Source: an uncultured Verrucomicrobiota bacterium
Lineage (GTDB): Bacteria; Verrucomicrobiota; Verrucomicrobiia; Verrucomicrobiales; Verrucomicrobiaceae
DNA length: 45,599 nt
Assembly: GCA_903838675.1 (NCBI GenBank)
Contig: CAILZI010000240.1
Span: forward strand, 1-45,599
Reading direction: 5' to 3'
Numbering within the stretch: the stretch's first letter is position 1; every line of letters starts with the position of its first letter. Position numbers and translations under genes: made by a program. The notes under the pieces are model-generated. The model was given only the letters and a program-made list of their open reading frames with translations, ran no database searches and was not told where the DNA came from. Shown here in pieces: positions 33,777 to 42,811 of the stretch.

Positions 33777-36700
33777 GCGACGGCAGGAATGGCAGCCTCC
33801 ATGGATTGCTTGGACTCTGCCTTCTTGTGCGAAGGCACGAAGCGGTCAAACATCAGATAGATCACCGGTGTGGTGAACAGCGTGAGCAGCTGGCTGACCA
33901 GCAAACCGCCCACCATCGTGAGTCCCAGCGGATGGCGCAGTTCCGACCCTTCCCCGCTGCCAATCATAAGTGGCAGCGCACCGAGCAACGCGGCCAGCGT
34001 GGTCATCAAGATCGGCCGGAAGCGCAGAAGGCAGGCCTGATAGATCGCTTCGCGCGGTGCCATGTTTTGCTCACGCTCTGCCTCGATGGCGAAGTCGATC
34101 ATCATGATGGCGTTCTTTTTCACGATGCCGATCAAGAGCACGATGCCGATGATGGCCATCACTCCGAGCTCAGTGTGCGTCAGTTCCAGCGCGAGCAGTG
34201 CACCCACCGCTGCAGATGGCAGTGTCGAAAGAATCGTCAGCGGATGGATAAAGCTCTCATACAGGATCCCGAGCACCAGATACATGACGACCACGGCGGC
34301 AAGAATGAGCAGAAGTTGATTATTCAGCGCGCTTTGAAACGCGAGCGCCGTCCCTGCGAACGCAGTCTCGATGCTTTCGGGCATGTTCATTTCGTCTTTG
34401 ATGCGCTTTACATCGGCCACGGCGGCTCCCAGCGACGCGCCCGCAGCCAGATTGAAAGACACGGTCGCAGCCGGGAACTGATCCTCATGCGCAATCGCCA
34501 GCTCAGCCGGCTCCTCCACAATCCTGGCAATGGTGTTCAGCAACACCTGCTGCCCGCCGGTCGTCGGCACGCGCACCTGGTCAAAAGCAGCGAGCCCAGC
34601 CTGGAATTCCAAATCATGCTCCAGCACCACGCGATACTGCCCGCTCTGCGTGAAGATCGTCGAGACAAGCCGCTGACCAAAGGCATTGTAAAGCGCTGCA
34701 TCAATGGCTGCAACGGTGATGCCTAGACGGCTTGCCGTTTCACGGTCGATCACCACCCGCGCCTGCAGGCCTTTGTCCAGCAGGTCGTCAGCCACATCCG
34801 CCAGCAGGGGCGATTTCTTCAGTTCATCCACCAGCTGATGGGTCCACTTCTGTAAAGAAGCGATGTCAGGCGATTGCAGCGTGTACTGAAACTGCGTACG
34901 GCTCACGCGATCCTCGATGTTCAAATCCTGCACCGGTTGCAGATACAACTGCACTCCCGGAAGAAGGTTGGCTTTGTCCTGCAGACGGCGAACGACCTCC
35001 ATCGCGGTCACGCCACGCTCATCCCGTGACCTGAGATTGATCAGCATGCGCCCGCTGTTGGGCGTGGTGTTCACACCATCCACTCCGATGAACGATGACA
35101 CGCTTCGCACGGCTGGATCTTGCAGCACCAGTCGTGCCAGTTCCTGCTGCCGCTGCCCCATTGCTGCGAACGACACGTTTTGGGATGCCTCCACAAAACC
35201 CTGAATGAGCCCGGTGTCCTGAGATGGAAAAAAGCCTTTGGTCACGTTTTGATACAGCACCCCGGTCGCCACGAGTGTGGCGGCAAAAATCAGCATCATC
35301 GTCATTCCATGATCAAGCACGACCCTCAGCACGTTCCCATAGATCCTGATGATCGCATCAAAACCACGCGCCACCATCTGTGCGATCGGTCCTTCCTCCC
35401 CATGATTGAGAAGGCGTGCGCACATCATCGGTGTCAAGGTGAGCGATACAATCGCTGAGATCACGATGGAAATGGCCAGTGTGATGGCAAACTCACGAAA
35501 CAGACGCCCAACCACGTCCTGCATAAAGAGCAGCGGAATCAGCACCGCAATCAATGATATGGTGAGCGAAATGATGGTGAAGCCGATTTGACGCGCACCT
35601 TTGAGCGCGGCCTCCATCGGCGCCTCCCCGTGCTCGATGTAGCGTGCGATGTTTTCAATCATCACGATGGCATCATCTACGACAAAACCAGTGGCGATCG
35701 TCAGCGCCATGAGAGTGAGATTGTTCAGACTGAAACCACACACCCACATCACGGCAAAGGTGCCAATGAGAGACAGTGGTACGGCGACAGCTGGAATGAT
35801 GGTGGCCCGGAGGCTGCGCAAAAAGACAAAGATCACCGCAACCACGAGACCGATGGAAAGCAGCAGTTCGTACTGCACATCTTCAACAGAAGCTCGGATC
35901 GTCGTTGTCCGGTCTGTGAGAACCTGGACATTCACCGCCTGCGGCAGATTTTCACTCAGCTTGGGAATCATCGCCTTGATACGATCAGCCACTTCGATGA
36001 CATTGGCTCCCGGCTGGCGCTGCACATTGACGATCACGGCCGGCTGCACGTCCGCCCAGGCGGCCAGCCGCACGTTCTCAGCATCATCCACCACATCGGC
36101 CACATCGATCACCCGTACTGCGGCGTTGTTGCGCCAGGCGATGACGAGATTGCGGTAGTCCTCGGCGGACAGCAGCTGGTCGTTCGCATCCACCGTGCTG
36201 CTGCGCGTGGCATTGTCGAAGCCGCCTTTGGGCTGGTTCACATTTCCCGCCACGATGGCATTGCGCAGATCCTCGGTGCTTATGCCGCGCGAGGCGAGAG
36301 CCACCGGATTGGCTCGAATGCGCACCGCAGGCCGCATGCCGCCGCTCAGTGACACCAGGCCCACCCCGGGTATCTGCGACAGTTTGGGCACCAGCCGCGT
36401 ATCGGCGGCATCCTGCACTTTGATCAAAGGCAGCGTTTGCGAAGTCAGGGCCATCGTGATGATGGGCGCATCGGCTGGATTGACCTTGTTGTAGATGGGC
36501 GGATTGGGCAGATCAGTTGGCAGCAAGGTTTGTGCTGCATTGATCGCTGCCTGCACGCTCTGCTCTGCAATGTCCAAACCCAAGCCAAGCGTGAAGCGCA
36601 GGGTGATCACAGAGGAGCCGCCGCTGCTGACCGAATACATCTGGGAGAGACCGGGCATCTGCCCAAACTGACGCTCCAAGGGAGCGGTGATTGACGAAGT

Positions 36701-36877
36701 CATCACTTCGGGCCCCGCCCCAGGATAGAGCGTGACGACTTGGATCGTCGGATAATCCACCTGCGGCAATGCCGCCACCGGCAGCAGCCGGTAGGCCAGC
36801 CCACCGACCAACAAAACCGCAACCATCAGCAACGTGGTTGCGACAGGACGCTCAATGAAAATGCGGGAGGGATTCAT
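33773..36877 (-). CDS. RND efflux pump subunit, MdtB-like position
   Basis: Second RND transporter, 1034 residues, directly after the adaptor gene, as mdtB follows mdtA. It starts MNPSRIFIERPVATTLLMVA. The Asp pair is in ATGFVVDDAIVMIENIARYI and the TM10 Lys in LIGIVKKNAIMMIDFAIEAE; porter-domain landmarks include YPTIQVVTLYPGAGPEVMTS and YRNLVIAWRNNAAVRVIDVA. It is clearly paralogous to the 30660-33776 product. The gap to the adaptor gene is 28 bases. Substrate range is unknown; MdtABC exports bile salts and novobiocin in enterobacteria. Confidence 0.94.
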   Translation of the reverse strand: MNPSRIFIERPVATTLLMVAVLLVGGLAYRLLPVAALPQVDYPTIQVVTLYPGAGPEVMTSSITAPLERQFGQMPGLSQMYSVSSGGSSVITLRFTLGLGLDIAEQSVQAAINAAQTLLPTDLPNPPIYNKVNPADAPIITMALTSQTLPLIKVQDAADTRLVPKLSQIPGVGLVSLSGGMRPAVRIRANPVALASRGISTEDLRNAIVAGNVNQPKGGFDNATRSSTVDANDQLLSAEDYRNLVIAWRNNAAVRVIDVADVVDDAENVRLAAWADVQPAVIVNVQRQPGANVIEVADRIKAMIPKLSENLPQAVNVQVLTDRTTTIRASVEDVQYELLLSIGLVVAVIFVFLRSLRATIIPAVAVPLSLIGTFAVMWVCGFSLNNLTLMALTIATGFVVDDAIVMIENIARYIEHGEAPMEAALKGARQIGFTIISLTISLIAVLIPLLFMQDVVGRLFREFAITLAISIVISAIVSLTLTPMMCARLLNHGEEGPIAQMVARGFDAIIRIYGNVLRVVLDHGMTMMLIFAATLVATGVLYQNVTKGFFPSQDTGLIQGFVEASQNVSFAAMGQRQQELARLVLQDPAVRSVSSFIGVDGVNTTPNSGRMLINLRSRDERGVTAMEVVRRLQDKANLLPGVQLYLQPVQDLNIEDRVSRTQFQYTLQSPDIASLQKWTHQLVDELKKSPLLADVADDLLDKGLQARVVIDRETASRLGITVAAIDAALYNAFGQRLVSTIFTQSGQYRVVLEHDLEFQAGLAAFDQVRVPTTGGQQVLLNTIARIVEEPAELAIAHEDQFPAATVSFNLAAGASLGAAVADVKRIKDEMNMPESIETAFAGTALAFQSALNNQLLLILAAVVVMYLVLGILYESFIHPLTILSTLPSAAVGALLALELTHTELGVMAIIGIVLLIGIVKKNAIMMIDFAIEAEREQNMAPREAIYQACLLRFRPILMTTLAALLGALPLMIGSGEGSELRHPLGLTMVGGLLVSQLLTLFTTPVIYLMFDRFVPSHKKAESKQSMEAAIPAVA

Positions 36878-36905
36878 GCGTCATTCCTCATGCGAGTTTC
36901 ATCCA

Positions 36906-38156
36906 TCACGGCAGAGGCGCACCTTTGTCGCCCTTCCCTTCACCCTTGGGTTTGCCGCCTTTTGAGGCATCTCCTGGTCCTGACTTTCCAGGTGTGATGA
37001 CCTCCACCTTGGCTCCATCACGCAACCGATCAACGCCTTGGGTGATTACTTTGTCTCCTGGTTTCAATCCTTCGATGATCAGAACCCGCTCTCCCTGGGT
37101 GGAACCGGTGACGACATTGTGCAACGCCACGGTGCTGTCGTCCTCCTTCAAGACATAGGCATAAGCACCTTTGGCGCCGCGCTGGATCGCGGTGGCTGGT
37201 GCCACGGTGGCCTTGGACTCCGTGTTCACCAGCAGTCGGGTGACGACGAACGAATTTGGAAACAGCAATCCGTCCGGGTTGGGCAGCTGCGCCTTCAGCT
37301 TCAATGTGCCGGAAGTCGTGTCGATCAGATTGTCCATCGACAGCAGCTGGCCACGGCTAAGCAGTTTGCTCATCTCTTTGTCCACCGCTTCCACCTTCAC
37401 GGGGCTGCCGCTCTCGAAGCGCTTTCGGACGGCAGCCACACGCTCCTGGGGTATGGAAGAGATAAGGCCGATGGGGTCTATTTGCGCAATGATGACCAGC
37501 CCGTTGACATCGGTGGAACGGATCATGTTGCCAGCATCCACCTGGCGCAGGCCGACCCGCCCCGTGATCGGCGCGAGTACCTTGGTGTAGTTGAGTTGCA
37601 GTTGCGCGCTGGCCACGGCGGCACGGTCAGACTCCAGCGCGGCCTCATACTGCCGCACCAAAGATTTCTGGGTGTCCACCTGCTGACGCGCGATAGAATC
37701 CTGTTTCAGCAGCTCGGAGTAGCGGCCCATGTCTTTGTTCGCATTGGCCAGCAGGGCCTCATCCCGCGCCAGCTGCCCTTTGGCCTGATCCAAGACGACC
37801 TGAAACGGCCGTGGGTCGATCTCCGCGAGCACATCCCCCTGCTTGACCAGCTGACCTTCCACGAAGCGCACCTTGTCCAGCTGCCCGTCAACTCGGCTGC
37901 GCACAACCACAGTCTGAAGCGGCGTGACGGTGCCTGCAAGGCTCACCCATTCCTCAAAGTCCTCTTGCTTCACCTCCCCAAAGGTCACTGCTGCCGAACC
38001 ACCCCGCGCACCTCTGCCGCCTGCTGCAGCTGCAGGTGCCGGGCGGTGCATCCAAAGCCAGCCACCGCCGGCAAGTACGATGCAGATGATCACAAAACAG
38101 CCCGCACGACCTTTAGGCGACGAAGATGGTTGGGTAGAAGAAATGGTTTCGTTCAT
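36906..38156 (-). CDS. RND efflux membrane-fusion (adaptor) protein, MdtA-like
   Basis: Periplasmic adaptor of 416 residues that links the RND pump to the outer-membrane tunnel. A single N-terminal membrane anchor (GCFVIICIVLAGGGWLWMH) is followed by a Pro/Ala/Gly-rich linker. The lipoyl half-motifs are VVVRSRVDGQLDKVRFVEGQ and VLAPITGRVGLRQVDAGNMI, with a helical hairpin between them (LDQAKGQLARDEALLANANK onward). Beta-barrel and membrane-proximal parts follow; the C-terminus is Gly/Lys-rich and low-complexity (GDASKGGKPKGEGKGDKGAP). It is the first gene of the operon, with palindromes just upstream. Confidence 0.94.
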   Translation of the reverse strand: MNETISSTQPSSSPKGRAGCFVIICIVLAGGGWLWMHRPAPAAAAGGRGARGGSAAVTFGEVKQEDFEEWVSLAGTVTPLQTVVVRSRVDGQLDKVRFVEGQLVKQGDVLAEIDPRPFQVVLDQAKGQLARDEALLANANKDMGRYSELLKQDSIARQQVDTQKSLVRQYEAALESDRAAVASAQLQLNYTKVLAPITGRVGLRQVDAGNMIRSTDVNGLVIIAQIDPIGLISSIPQERVAAVRKRFESGSPVKVEAVDKEMSKLLSRGQLLSMDNLIDTTSGTLKLKAQLPNPDGLLFPNSFVVTRLLVNTESKATVAPATAIQRGAKGAYAYVLKEDDSTVALHNVVTGSTQGERVLIIEGLKPGDKVITQGVDRLRDGAKVEVITPGKSGPGDASKGGKPKGEGKGDKGAPLP

Positions 38157-38169
38157 GTCAAAATCGGAT

Positions 38170-38190
38170 CACGTACGTGGAGCAGCTCCA
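38170..38190. promoter_or_regulatory. two adjacent palindromes upstream of the efflux operon
   Basis: CACGTACGTG (38170-38179) is a perfect 10-bp palindrome. It shares its edge with TGGAGC-A-GCTCCA (38178-38190), a 13-base odd palindrome. Both lie 14-34 bases before the ATG of the adaptor gene on the minus strand, a typical operator position for a TetR- or MarR-type repressor. No regulator gene is present in the window. Confidence 0.4.
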
Positions 38191-38340
38191 GGTTGTATCG
38201 CACGCAAGACTACGAATCTGGCAAGAGCTTAGAAGCAGTCCAGCGAGAGAGAAGCAGAAGAATAAAATAGAGGTGACCGCCACCAACAAGACCGCCAAGT
38301 TCGGAGCCTACCGAATGTAGCGGCATCCATGAAGTCGTTA

Positions 38341-39189
38341 TCAGCCCAGTTCTGAGACCGGCCTAGGCGTGAGGTCCGCAACCCCTTTTGGAAACATGCG
38401 GTCACGAGCAGTCAAAATTTCAGGTTCGTCTGTCGTGACGAGTACAACATGCTCAAAGTGCGCTGAGGGTTTGCGATCCGTGGTAACCACCGTCCACTTA
38501 TCCTCAAGGATGCGGGTCTTCCCCGTCCCCATGTTAATCATGGGTTCGATGGCCAAAGTCATGCCGGCTTTGAGGCGCGGGCGATCACCTTTTTTGCCGT
38601 AGTTTGGAACCTGCGGTTCTTCGTGAAGTTTTCTGCCAACCCCATGACCTACAAACTCACGCACGACGGTGTAGCCATATTGGGTGACATGGTGCTCGAC
38701 GCTGTGGCACAAATCACCAAGCATCCAGCCATCACGGGCATATTTAACGGCATTGAGCAGAGATTCCTCAGTAGCCGCGAGAAGATGCAGCGTCTCCCTG
38801 GCCACGTTGCCAACTGGAACCGTGAGAGCATTGTCCCCCACCCAGCCGTCGTAGTAGACTCCAACGTCAATTTTGACGATGTCCCCGTCCTGAATCACCC
38901 GCGGACCACCGATGCCATGGACAACCTCCTCATTGATGGAGATGCAAATATTGCCCGGAAACTGGCGGTAGCCTAAAAAGGCGCTGGTGGCACCACACGC
39001 TTTGATTTCAGCTGCAGCAAAGCGATCGACTTCAGCGGTCGTTATCCCAACTTGAACCTGCGACGCTGTTTTGATCAGCACATCACGTGCAACCTGGCAG
39101 GCCTTGCGGATACCTTGCTGCTGCGCGCCGTGGCGGATGGGGATGTTCCCCGATTTTACAAAGGCCATGACGCGCTGGATGAAACTCAC
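38341..39189 (-). CDS. map: type I methionine aminopeptidase
   Basis: Removes the initiator methionine from nascent proteins. All five metal ligands are visible in order: Asp in VKIDVGVYYDGWVGDNA (both), His in FVGHGVGRKLHEEP, Glu in AIEPMINMGTG and Glu in SAHFEHVVLV. Length is 282 residues with a short extra C-terminal tail (KGVADLTPRPVSELG). The start overlaps the secY stop by ATGA; ATG at 39168 (MAFVKSGN) is an alternative. In many bacteria adk lies between secY and map, but here they are fused in an overlap. It is the last gene of the ribosomal operon in this window, followed by about 180 bases with no clear intrinsic terminator. Confidence 0.97.
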   Translation of the reverse strand: MSFIQRVMAFVKSGNIPIRHGAQQQGIRKACQVARDVLIKTASQVQVGITTAEVDRFAAAEIKACGATSAFLGYRQFPGNICISINEEVVHGIGGPRVIQDGDIVKIDVGVYYDGWVGDNALTVPVGNVARETLHLLAATEESLLNAVKYARDGWMLGDLCHSVEHHVTQYGYTVVREFVGHGVGRKLHEEPQVPNYGKKGDRPRLKAGMTLAIEPMINMGTGKTRILEDKWTVVTTDRKPSAHFEHVVLVTTDEPEILTARDRMFPKGVADLTPRPVSELG

Positions 39190-40688
39190 TTGAGAGCCAG
39201 TTTATAAACAACGCCAATCAATACGATGATGGCGAGAGTGACCCACAGCCAGACGACTGTTGTGGAGTCCACGGCACGGGCACCCTGCTGGATGCGGTCC
39301 ACACGACCACGAATGCGGCCCTTCTTGAGGAAACCATCATAGTGGCTCTGCAGCAGGTGCGTTTCGACCTGGCGCATGACGTCAAGAACAACGCCCACGA
39401 GAATCAGCAGGCTGGTACCACCGAAGAACTGTGCAGCCGAGCTGGAAATTTTCATCGAACTGCTGACGATGCCCGGCATCACATAGAGCCCTGTGAGGAA
39501 GATCGCCCCGGCAAAGGTGAGGCGGCTCATGGTGAAGTCGAGGAAGTCGGCGGTCGGCTTGCCCGGACGAATGCCAGGAACATAACCACCACTCTTTTTG
39601 AGGTCTTCAGAAATCTGCGTGGGCTGGAACATGGTGGCGACCCAGAAGTAGCTGAAGAAAAAGATCAGCAGAGAGGAAGCCACATAATAAACCCAGCCGC
39701 TGCTGACAAACAGCGCCATGCGCTGAATCCAGTTCACATCTTTGAAGAGCGATGCCAGAATGGTGGAGGGGAAGAGCAGGATGGCCTGCGCGAAGATAAT
39801 CGGCATGACACCGGAATAATTGATCTTCAGGGGCAGATACTGTGTCTGGCCACCATATACCTTGCGGCCGACAACGCGCTTGGCGTAGGTGATGGCGATG
39901 CGTCGCGTCGCTTGGGTCAAGGCGATGACGCCCGCAATGACGATGATCATGAACCCCATGAGAAGAACGAGGGTGAATGCACTGGCCGGGCTGGCCTTGA
40001 TGCTGCCGACGAAGGTCTGCCAGACCTGAATCAGAGCACCAGGAAGATCGGAAACGATATTGACGCAGATGAGGATGGACACACCGTTTCCGATGCCACG
40101 GTCCGTAATCTGCTCACCGAGCCACATCATGAGCATGGTGCCAGCGGTGATGGTGATGACGCTGGTGAAAACGAATCCAAAGCCGTAGTGAGGCACAAGC
40201 GGCCTCCCACCCAATTTATCAATGGCATCCTGCAATCCCGCCATCAGGTAGTTTTGTTGTGGATCAGCCAGAGACTGGGCAAGCAATGTTGCTTGAAAGA
40301 CGCAAAGCACAATGGTGGCAACACGGGTGTACTGTGTGATCTTCTGACGGCCGCCTTCTTCACGCGCCAGCTTGCTGAGCGGGGGCCAGACGGCGGTGAG
40401 CAGCTGCAGCATGATGCTGGCGCTGATGTAGGGCATGATGCCCAGGGCGAAAATAGCGCAGTTTTGCAGGCCACCACCACTGAAGATGTTGAGCAGTGCG
40501 GCGACTTGGGCGGCACCGGAGGCATTGTCCCCCGCTTTGTTTTCGATCCAGGCATTCAACACGGTCGCATCAACACCCGGAAGCGTGATGGAAGTGCCAA
40601 TACGGACGATGACAATCATCGCCAGGGTGAAAAGGATGCGCGAGCGAAGTTCGGGGACTTTGAAGCTGTTGGCGAAAGCAGAGATCAT
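39186..40688 (-). CDS. secY: preprotein translocase subunit SecY
   Basis: Channel-forming subunit of the SecYEG translocon, 500 residues, longer than the usual 430-450. Landmarks: FKVPELRSRILFTLAMIVIV, GIMPYISASIMLQLLTAVWP and QKITQYTRVATIVLCVFQAT, then YLPLKINYSGVMPIIFAQAI and the C-terminal VDRIQQGARAVDSTTVVWLW. Extra length lies in the loop after TM1 (VLNAWIENKAGDNASGAAQV) and in loops around FKDVNWIQRMALFVSSGWVY. Ten membrane segments fit. It stands between L15 and map, as expected for an spc operon. Confidence 0.97.
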   Translation of the reverse strand: MISAFANSFKVPELRSRILFTLAMIVIVRIGTSITLPGVDATVLNAWIENKAGDNASGAAQVAALLNIFSGGGLQNCAIFALGIMPYISASIMLQLLTAVWPPLSKLAREEGGRQKITQYTRVATIVLCVFQATLLAQSLADPQQNYLMAGLQDAIDKLGGRPLVPHYGFGFVFTSVITITAGTMLMMWLGEQITDRGIGNGVSILICVNIVSDLPGALIQVWQTFVGSIKASPASAFTLVLLMGFMIIVIAGVIALTQATRRIAITYAKRVVGRKVYGGQTQYLPLKINYSGVMPIIFAQAILLFPSTILASLFKDVNWIQRMALFVSSGWVYYVASSLLIFFFSYFWVATMFQPTQISEDLKKSGGYVPGIRPGKPTADFLDFTMSRLTFAGAIFLTGLYVMPGIVSSSMKISSSAAQFFGGTSLLILVGVVLDVMRQVETHLLQSHYDGFLKKGRIRGRVDRIQQGARAVDSTTVVWLWVTLAIIVLIGVVYKLALK

Positions 40689-40710
40689 GAGAGAGAGGCT
40701 CTAAGCGAAG

Positions 40711-40756
40711 ATGGGCCTGCTTCCTGACAGCGTTTGCTGCGCGGAGACCGGCCCAT
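40711..40756 (-). other. stem-loop in the rplO-secY spacer
   Basis: The 95-base spacer between L15 (stop 40784) and SecY (start 40688) contains ATGGGCC (40711-40717) and its exact reverse complement GGCCCAT (40750-40756), with an inner CAGC/GCTG pair. In the transcript this makes a long hairpin just before secY. No T run follows on the minus strand, so it is more likely a processing or translation-control element than a terminator. Confidence 0.35.
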
Positions 40757-40783
40757 CAAAGAGGTTGGTTAGGTCAGAAAAAA

Positions 40784-41227
40784 TCAAGCGGCGATGGAAC
40801 CGCCGGCTTTCTCAATCTTTTCACGGGCCGTGGCGCTGACTTTCGCGCCCTGAACGGTGAGCTTGCGGGCAAGGTCGCCAGTGCCGAGAATTTTGACAAA
40901 ATCACAATTGCGGCTGACGAGTCCTGCTTCACGAAGTGCAGCTTCATTGATGACAGCACCATCCTGGAAGGATTCGTTGAGTTCACCGACGTTCACGACT
41001 TCGAAGACGTCTTTGAACTGCTTGTTATTGAAGCCCTTCTTTGGCAAACGGCGATGCATCGGCATCTGACCGCCTTCAAAGCCTGGGCGAATGCCACGAC
41101 CTGCGCGGGCCATCTGACCTTTGTTGCCTTTGCCGGATGTTTTACCGTGACCGGAGCTTTCGCCACAGCCGATGCGCTTGCGGCGCGTCTTGGCGCCGGG
41201 GCGGGGTTTGACGTCTTGGAGTTGCAT
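40784..41227 (-). CDS. rplO: 50S ribosomal protein L15
   Basis: L15 stabilises 23S rRNA in late large-subunit assembly. The Gly/Lys-rich N-terminus KTRRKRIGCGESSGHGKTSG, then GQMARAGRGIRPGFEGGQMP and MHRRLPKKGFNN, is diagnostic; the C-terminal fold KILGTGDLARKLTVQGAKVS is complete at 147 residues. The spacing to the S5 gene is 28 bases, so no rpmD (L30) lies between them. Confidence 0.97.
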   Translation of the reverse strand: MQLQDVKPRPGAKTRRKRIGCGESSGHGKTSGKGNKGQMARAGRGIRPGFEGGQMPMHRRLPKKGFNNKQFKDVFEVVNVGELNESFQDGAVINEAALREAGLVSRNCDFVKILGTGDLARKLTVQGAKVSATAREKIEKAGGSIAA

Positions 41228-41255
41228 GAAATTAAAAAGGGAAAAGGGGATTCAA

Positions 41256-41855
41256 TCAGAGGGCCTTGCGCTCTTTGATTTCCTTGCCGCGAGCGCGGAG
41301 GATCTCATCGGCAGGGCGGAGAGCGGTAAGTGCGGCAAGCGTGGCGCGAACGACGTTGGCATGGTTGCTCGAACCAAGGGATTTGCCGATCACATCCTTG
41401 ACACCTGCAGCTTCAAGCACGGCGCGAGCGCCGCCACCAGCGATGATGCCGGTACCTGGCGTGGCAGGCTTGAGAAGGATGTGTCCGCCGCCGTGGGAGC
41501 CCGTCACTTCATGAGGGATGGTGCTGTCTTTGAGGCAGATGGAGAACATGTTCTTGCGGGAAGCTTCAGTCGCCTTCTTGATGGCGTCGGAGACTTCGTT
41601 CGCCTTGCCAAAACCGCAGCCCACTTTGCCCTTGGCATCGCCGGAAACGACGAGTGCGCTGAAGCTGAAGCGACGACCACCTTTGACCACCTTGGCGCAT
41701 CGGTTGATGTGAACGACTTTTTCGACGCCATCCGTCTCACGCGGACCACGATCATCGCGACCACGGAAACCACCGTAGGAAGGAGTCGGGGTTGCTGGAG
41801 CAGCCTCCGCAGGTGCGGCGGCTGGGGGATCGATAACTACTGTTTCTTCGGCCAT
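41256..41855 (-). CDS. rpsE: 30S ribosomal protein S5
   Basis: S5 helps decoding accuracy and mRNA unwinding at the small subunit. The core reads EKVVHINRCAKVVKGGRRFS, FSALVVSGDAKGKVGCGFGK and HEVTGSHGGGHILLKPATPG, then KSLGSSNHANVVRATLAALT. An Ala/Pro-rich N-terminal extension of about 45 residues (AAAPAEAAPATPTPSYGGFR) precedes it, giving 199 residues. The gene precedes L15 in transcription order. Confidence 0.97.
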   Translation of the reverse strand: MAEETVVIDPPAAAPAEAAPATPTPSYGGFRGRDDRGPRETDGVEKVVHINRCAKVVKGGRRFSFSALVVSGDAKGKVGCGFGKANEVSDAIKKATEASRKNMFSICLKDSTIPHEVTGSHGGGHILLKPATPGTGIIAGGGARAVLEAAGVKDVIGKSLGSSNHANVVRATLAALTALRPADEILRARGKEIKERKAL

Positions 41856-41874
41856 AAATTTGCGTGAGGCGGTT

Positions 41875-42231
41875 TTAGAATTTCAGACCCTTTTCACGGG
41901 CGGCATCTGCAAGGGCTTTGACCTTGCCATGATAAATGAAACCGGCACGGTCAAAGACCACTTCGGTGATGTTTTTTGCCATGGCACGCTCTGCAAGGAG
42001 TGTGCCGATCTTGGTGGCGTTCTCAACGTTGGCCTTGGCAGCGCCATAGCCTTTTTCCTTGGTGGAAGCCGAAACGATCGTCTTGCCAGCCGTGTCATCG
42101 ATGACCTGGGCGTAAACGTTCGTGTTCGAGAAGTAAACTGCGAGGCGGGGACGCTCGGCTGTGCCGCTGAGCTTGCGGCGGATGCGCTTGTGGATACGAG
42201 CGCGGATTTCTTTGCGATTGGTAAGAGCCAT
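41875..42231 (-). CDS. rplR: 50S ribosomal protein L18
   Basis: 5S rRNA-binding protein of the central protuberance, 118 residues. Basic N-terminus NRKEIRARIHKRIRRKLSGT, then ERPRLAVYFSNTNVYAQVID, GTLLAERAMAKNITEVVFDR and the ending YHGKVKALADAAREKGLKF match the family over its full length. It lies between L6 and S5 with spacings of about 18 bases. Confidence 0.97.
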   Translation of the reverse strand: MALTNRKEIRARIHKRIRRKLSGTAERPRLAVYFSNTNVYAQVIDDTAGKTIVSASTKEKGYGAAKANVENATKIGTLLAERAMAKNITEVVFDRAGFIYHGKVKALADAAREKGLKF

Positions 42232-42249
42232 GATGAGTATCTCCGGAAA

Positions 42250-42789
42250 TTATTTGACGGATTTGCCGGCTTTACGGCGGATGTGTTCGCCGACATAACG
42301 CACGCCTTTGGCCTTGTAAGGCTCCGGCGGGTAGTAAGCACGAATGTCAGCAGCGAGCTGGCCGACAACCTGTTTGTCGATGCCTTCAATGGCGATCTTG
42401 GTGTTTTCAGTGACGGTCACTTTCACGCCCTTCGGAATGGGGTGCAGACGGTCATGGGACTGGCCGAGCTGAAGGTCAATGTTTGTTCCTTTAACCGCAG
42501 CACGGAAACCCACGCCGTGGATCTCAAGATTGCGGGTGTAGCCCTGGCTCACGCCAATGAGCATGTTCGAGATCAGACGCTGGGTGGTGCCATGCAGGGC
42601 GCGCACTTTGCGGTCTTCAGAATCGCGGGTGACGTTGATTGTCTTCGCATCCGAAGCGACCTTGACGCCGAGGGGGAGAGTCCAGTCAAGTTCACCCTTG
42701 GGGCCCTTGACCTGCACCGAACGGTCATCACCTACTTTGATGGTGACCTTGTCTGGAATGGAAATGATTTGTTTGCCTACGCGTGACAT
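42250..42789 (-). CDS. rplF: 50S ribosomal protein L6
   Basis: L6 contacts the sarcin-ricin region and factor-binding site. ATG at 42789 (MSRVGKQIISIPDKVTIKVG) gives the standard 179 residues; the frame extends upstream into the S8 gene but that part is not L6-like. Internal repeats IKVGDDRSVQVKGPKGELDW and ENTKIAIEGIDKQVVGQLAA, and the end YYPPEPYKAKGVRYVGEHIR with RRKAGKSVK, are diagnostic. Confidence 0.97.
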   Translation of the reverse strand: MSRVGKQIISIPDKVTIKVGDDRSVQVKGPKGELDWTLPLGVKVASDAKTINVTRDSEDRKVRALHGTTQRLISNMLIGVSQGYTRNLEIHGVGFRAAVKGTNIDLQLGQSHDRLHPIPKGVKVTVTENTKIAIEGIDKQVVGQLAADIRAYYPPEPYKAKGVRYVGEHIRRKAGKSVK

Positions 42790-42811
42790 GATGGTTGTGA
42801 CGGGTTGGAGG

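Noticed and set aside
37038..38270. Long plus-strand frame (410 codons) opposite the efflux adaptor gene
   Set aside because: Shadow frame of a GC-rich gene; no motifs, and the opposite strand encodes a clear adaptor protein.
39342..40727. Long plus-strand open frame (461 codons) opposite secY
   Set aside because: Rich in Asp, Glu, Gly, His and Arg without any domain; it mirrors the codon pattern of secY, which is certain.
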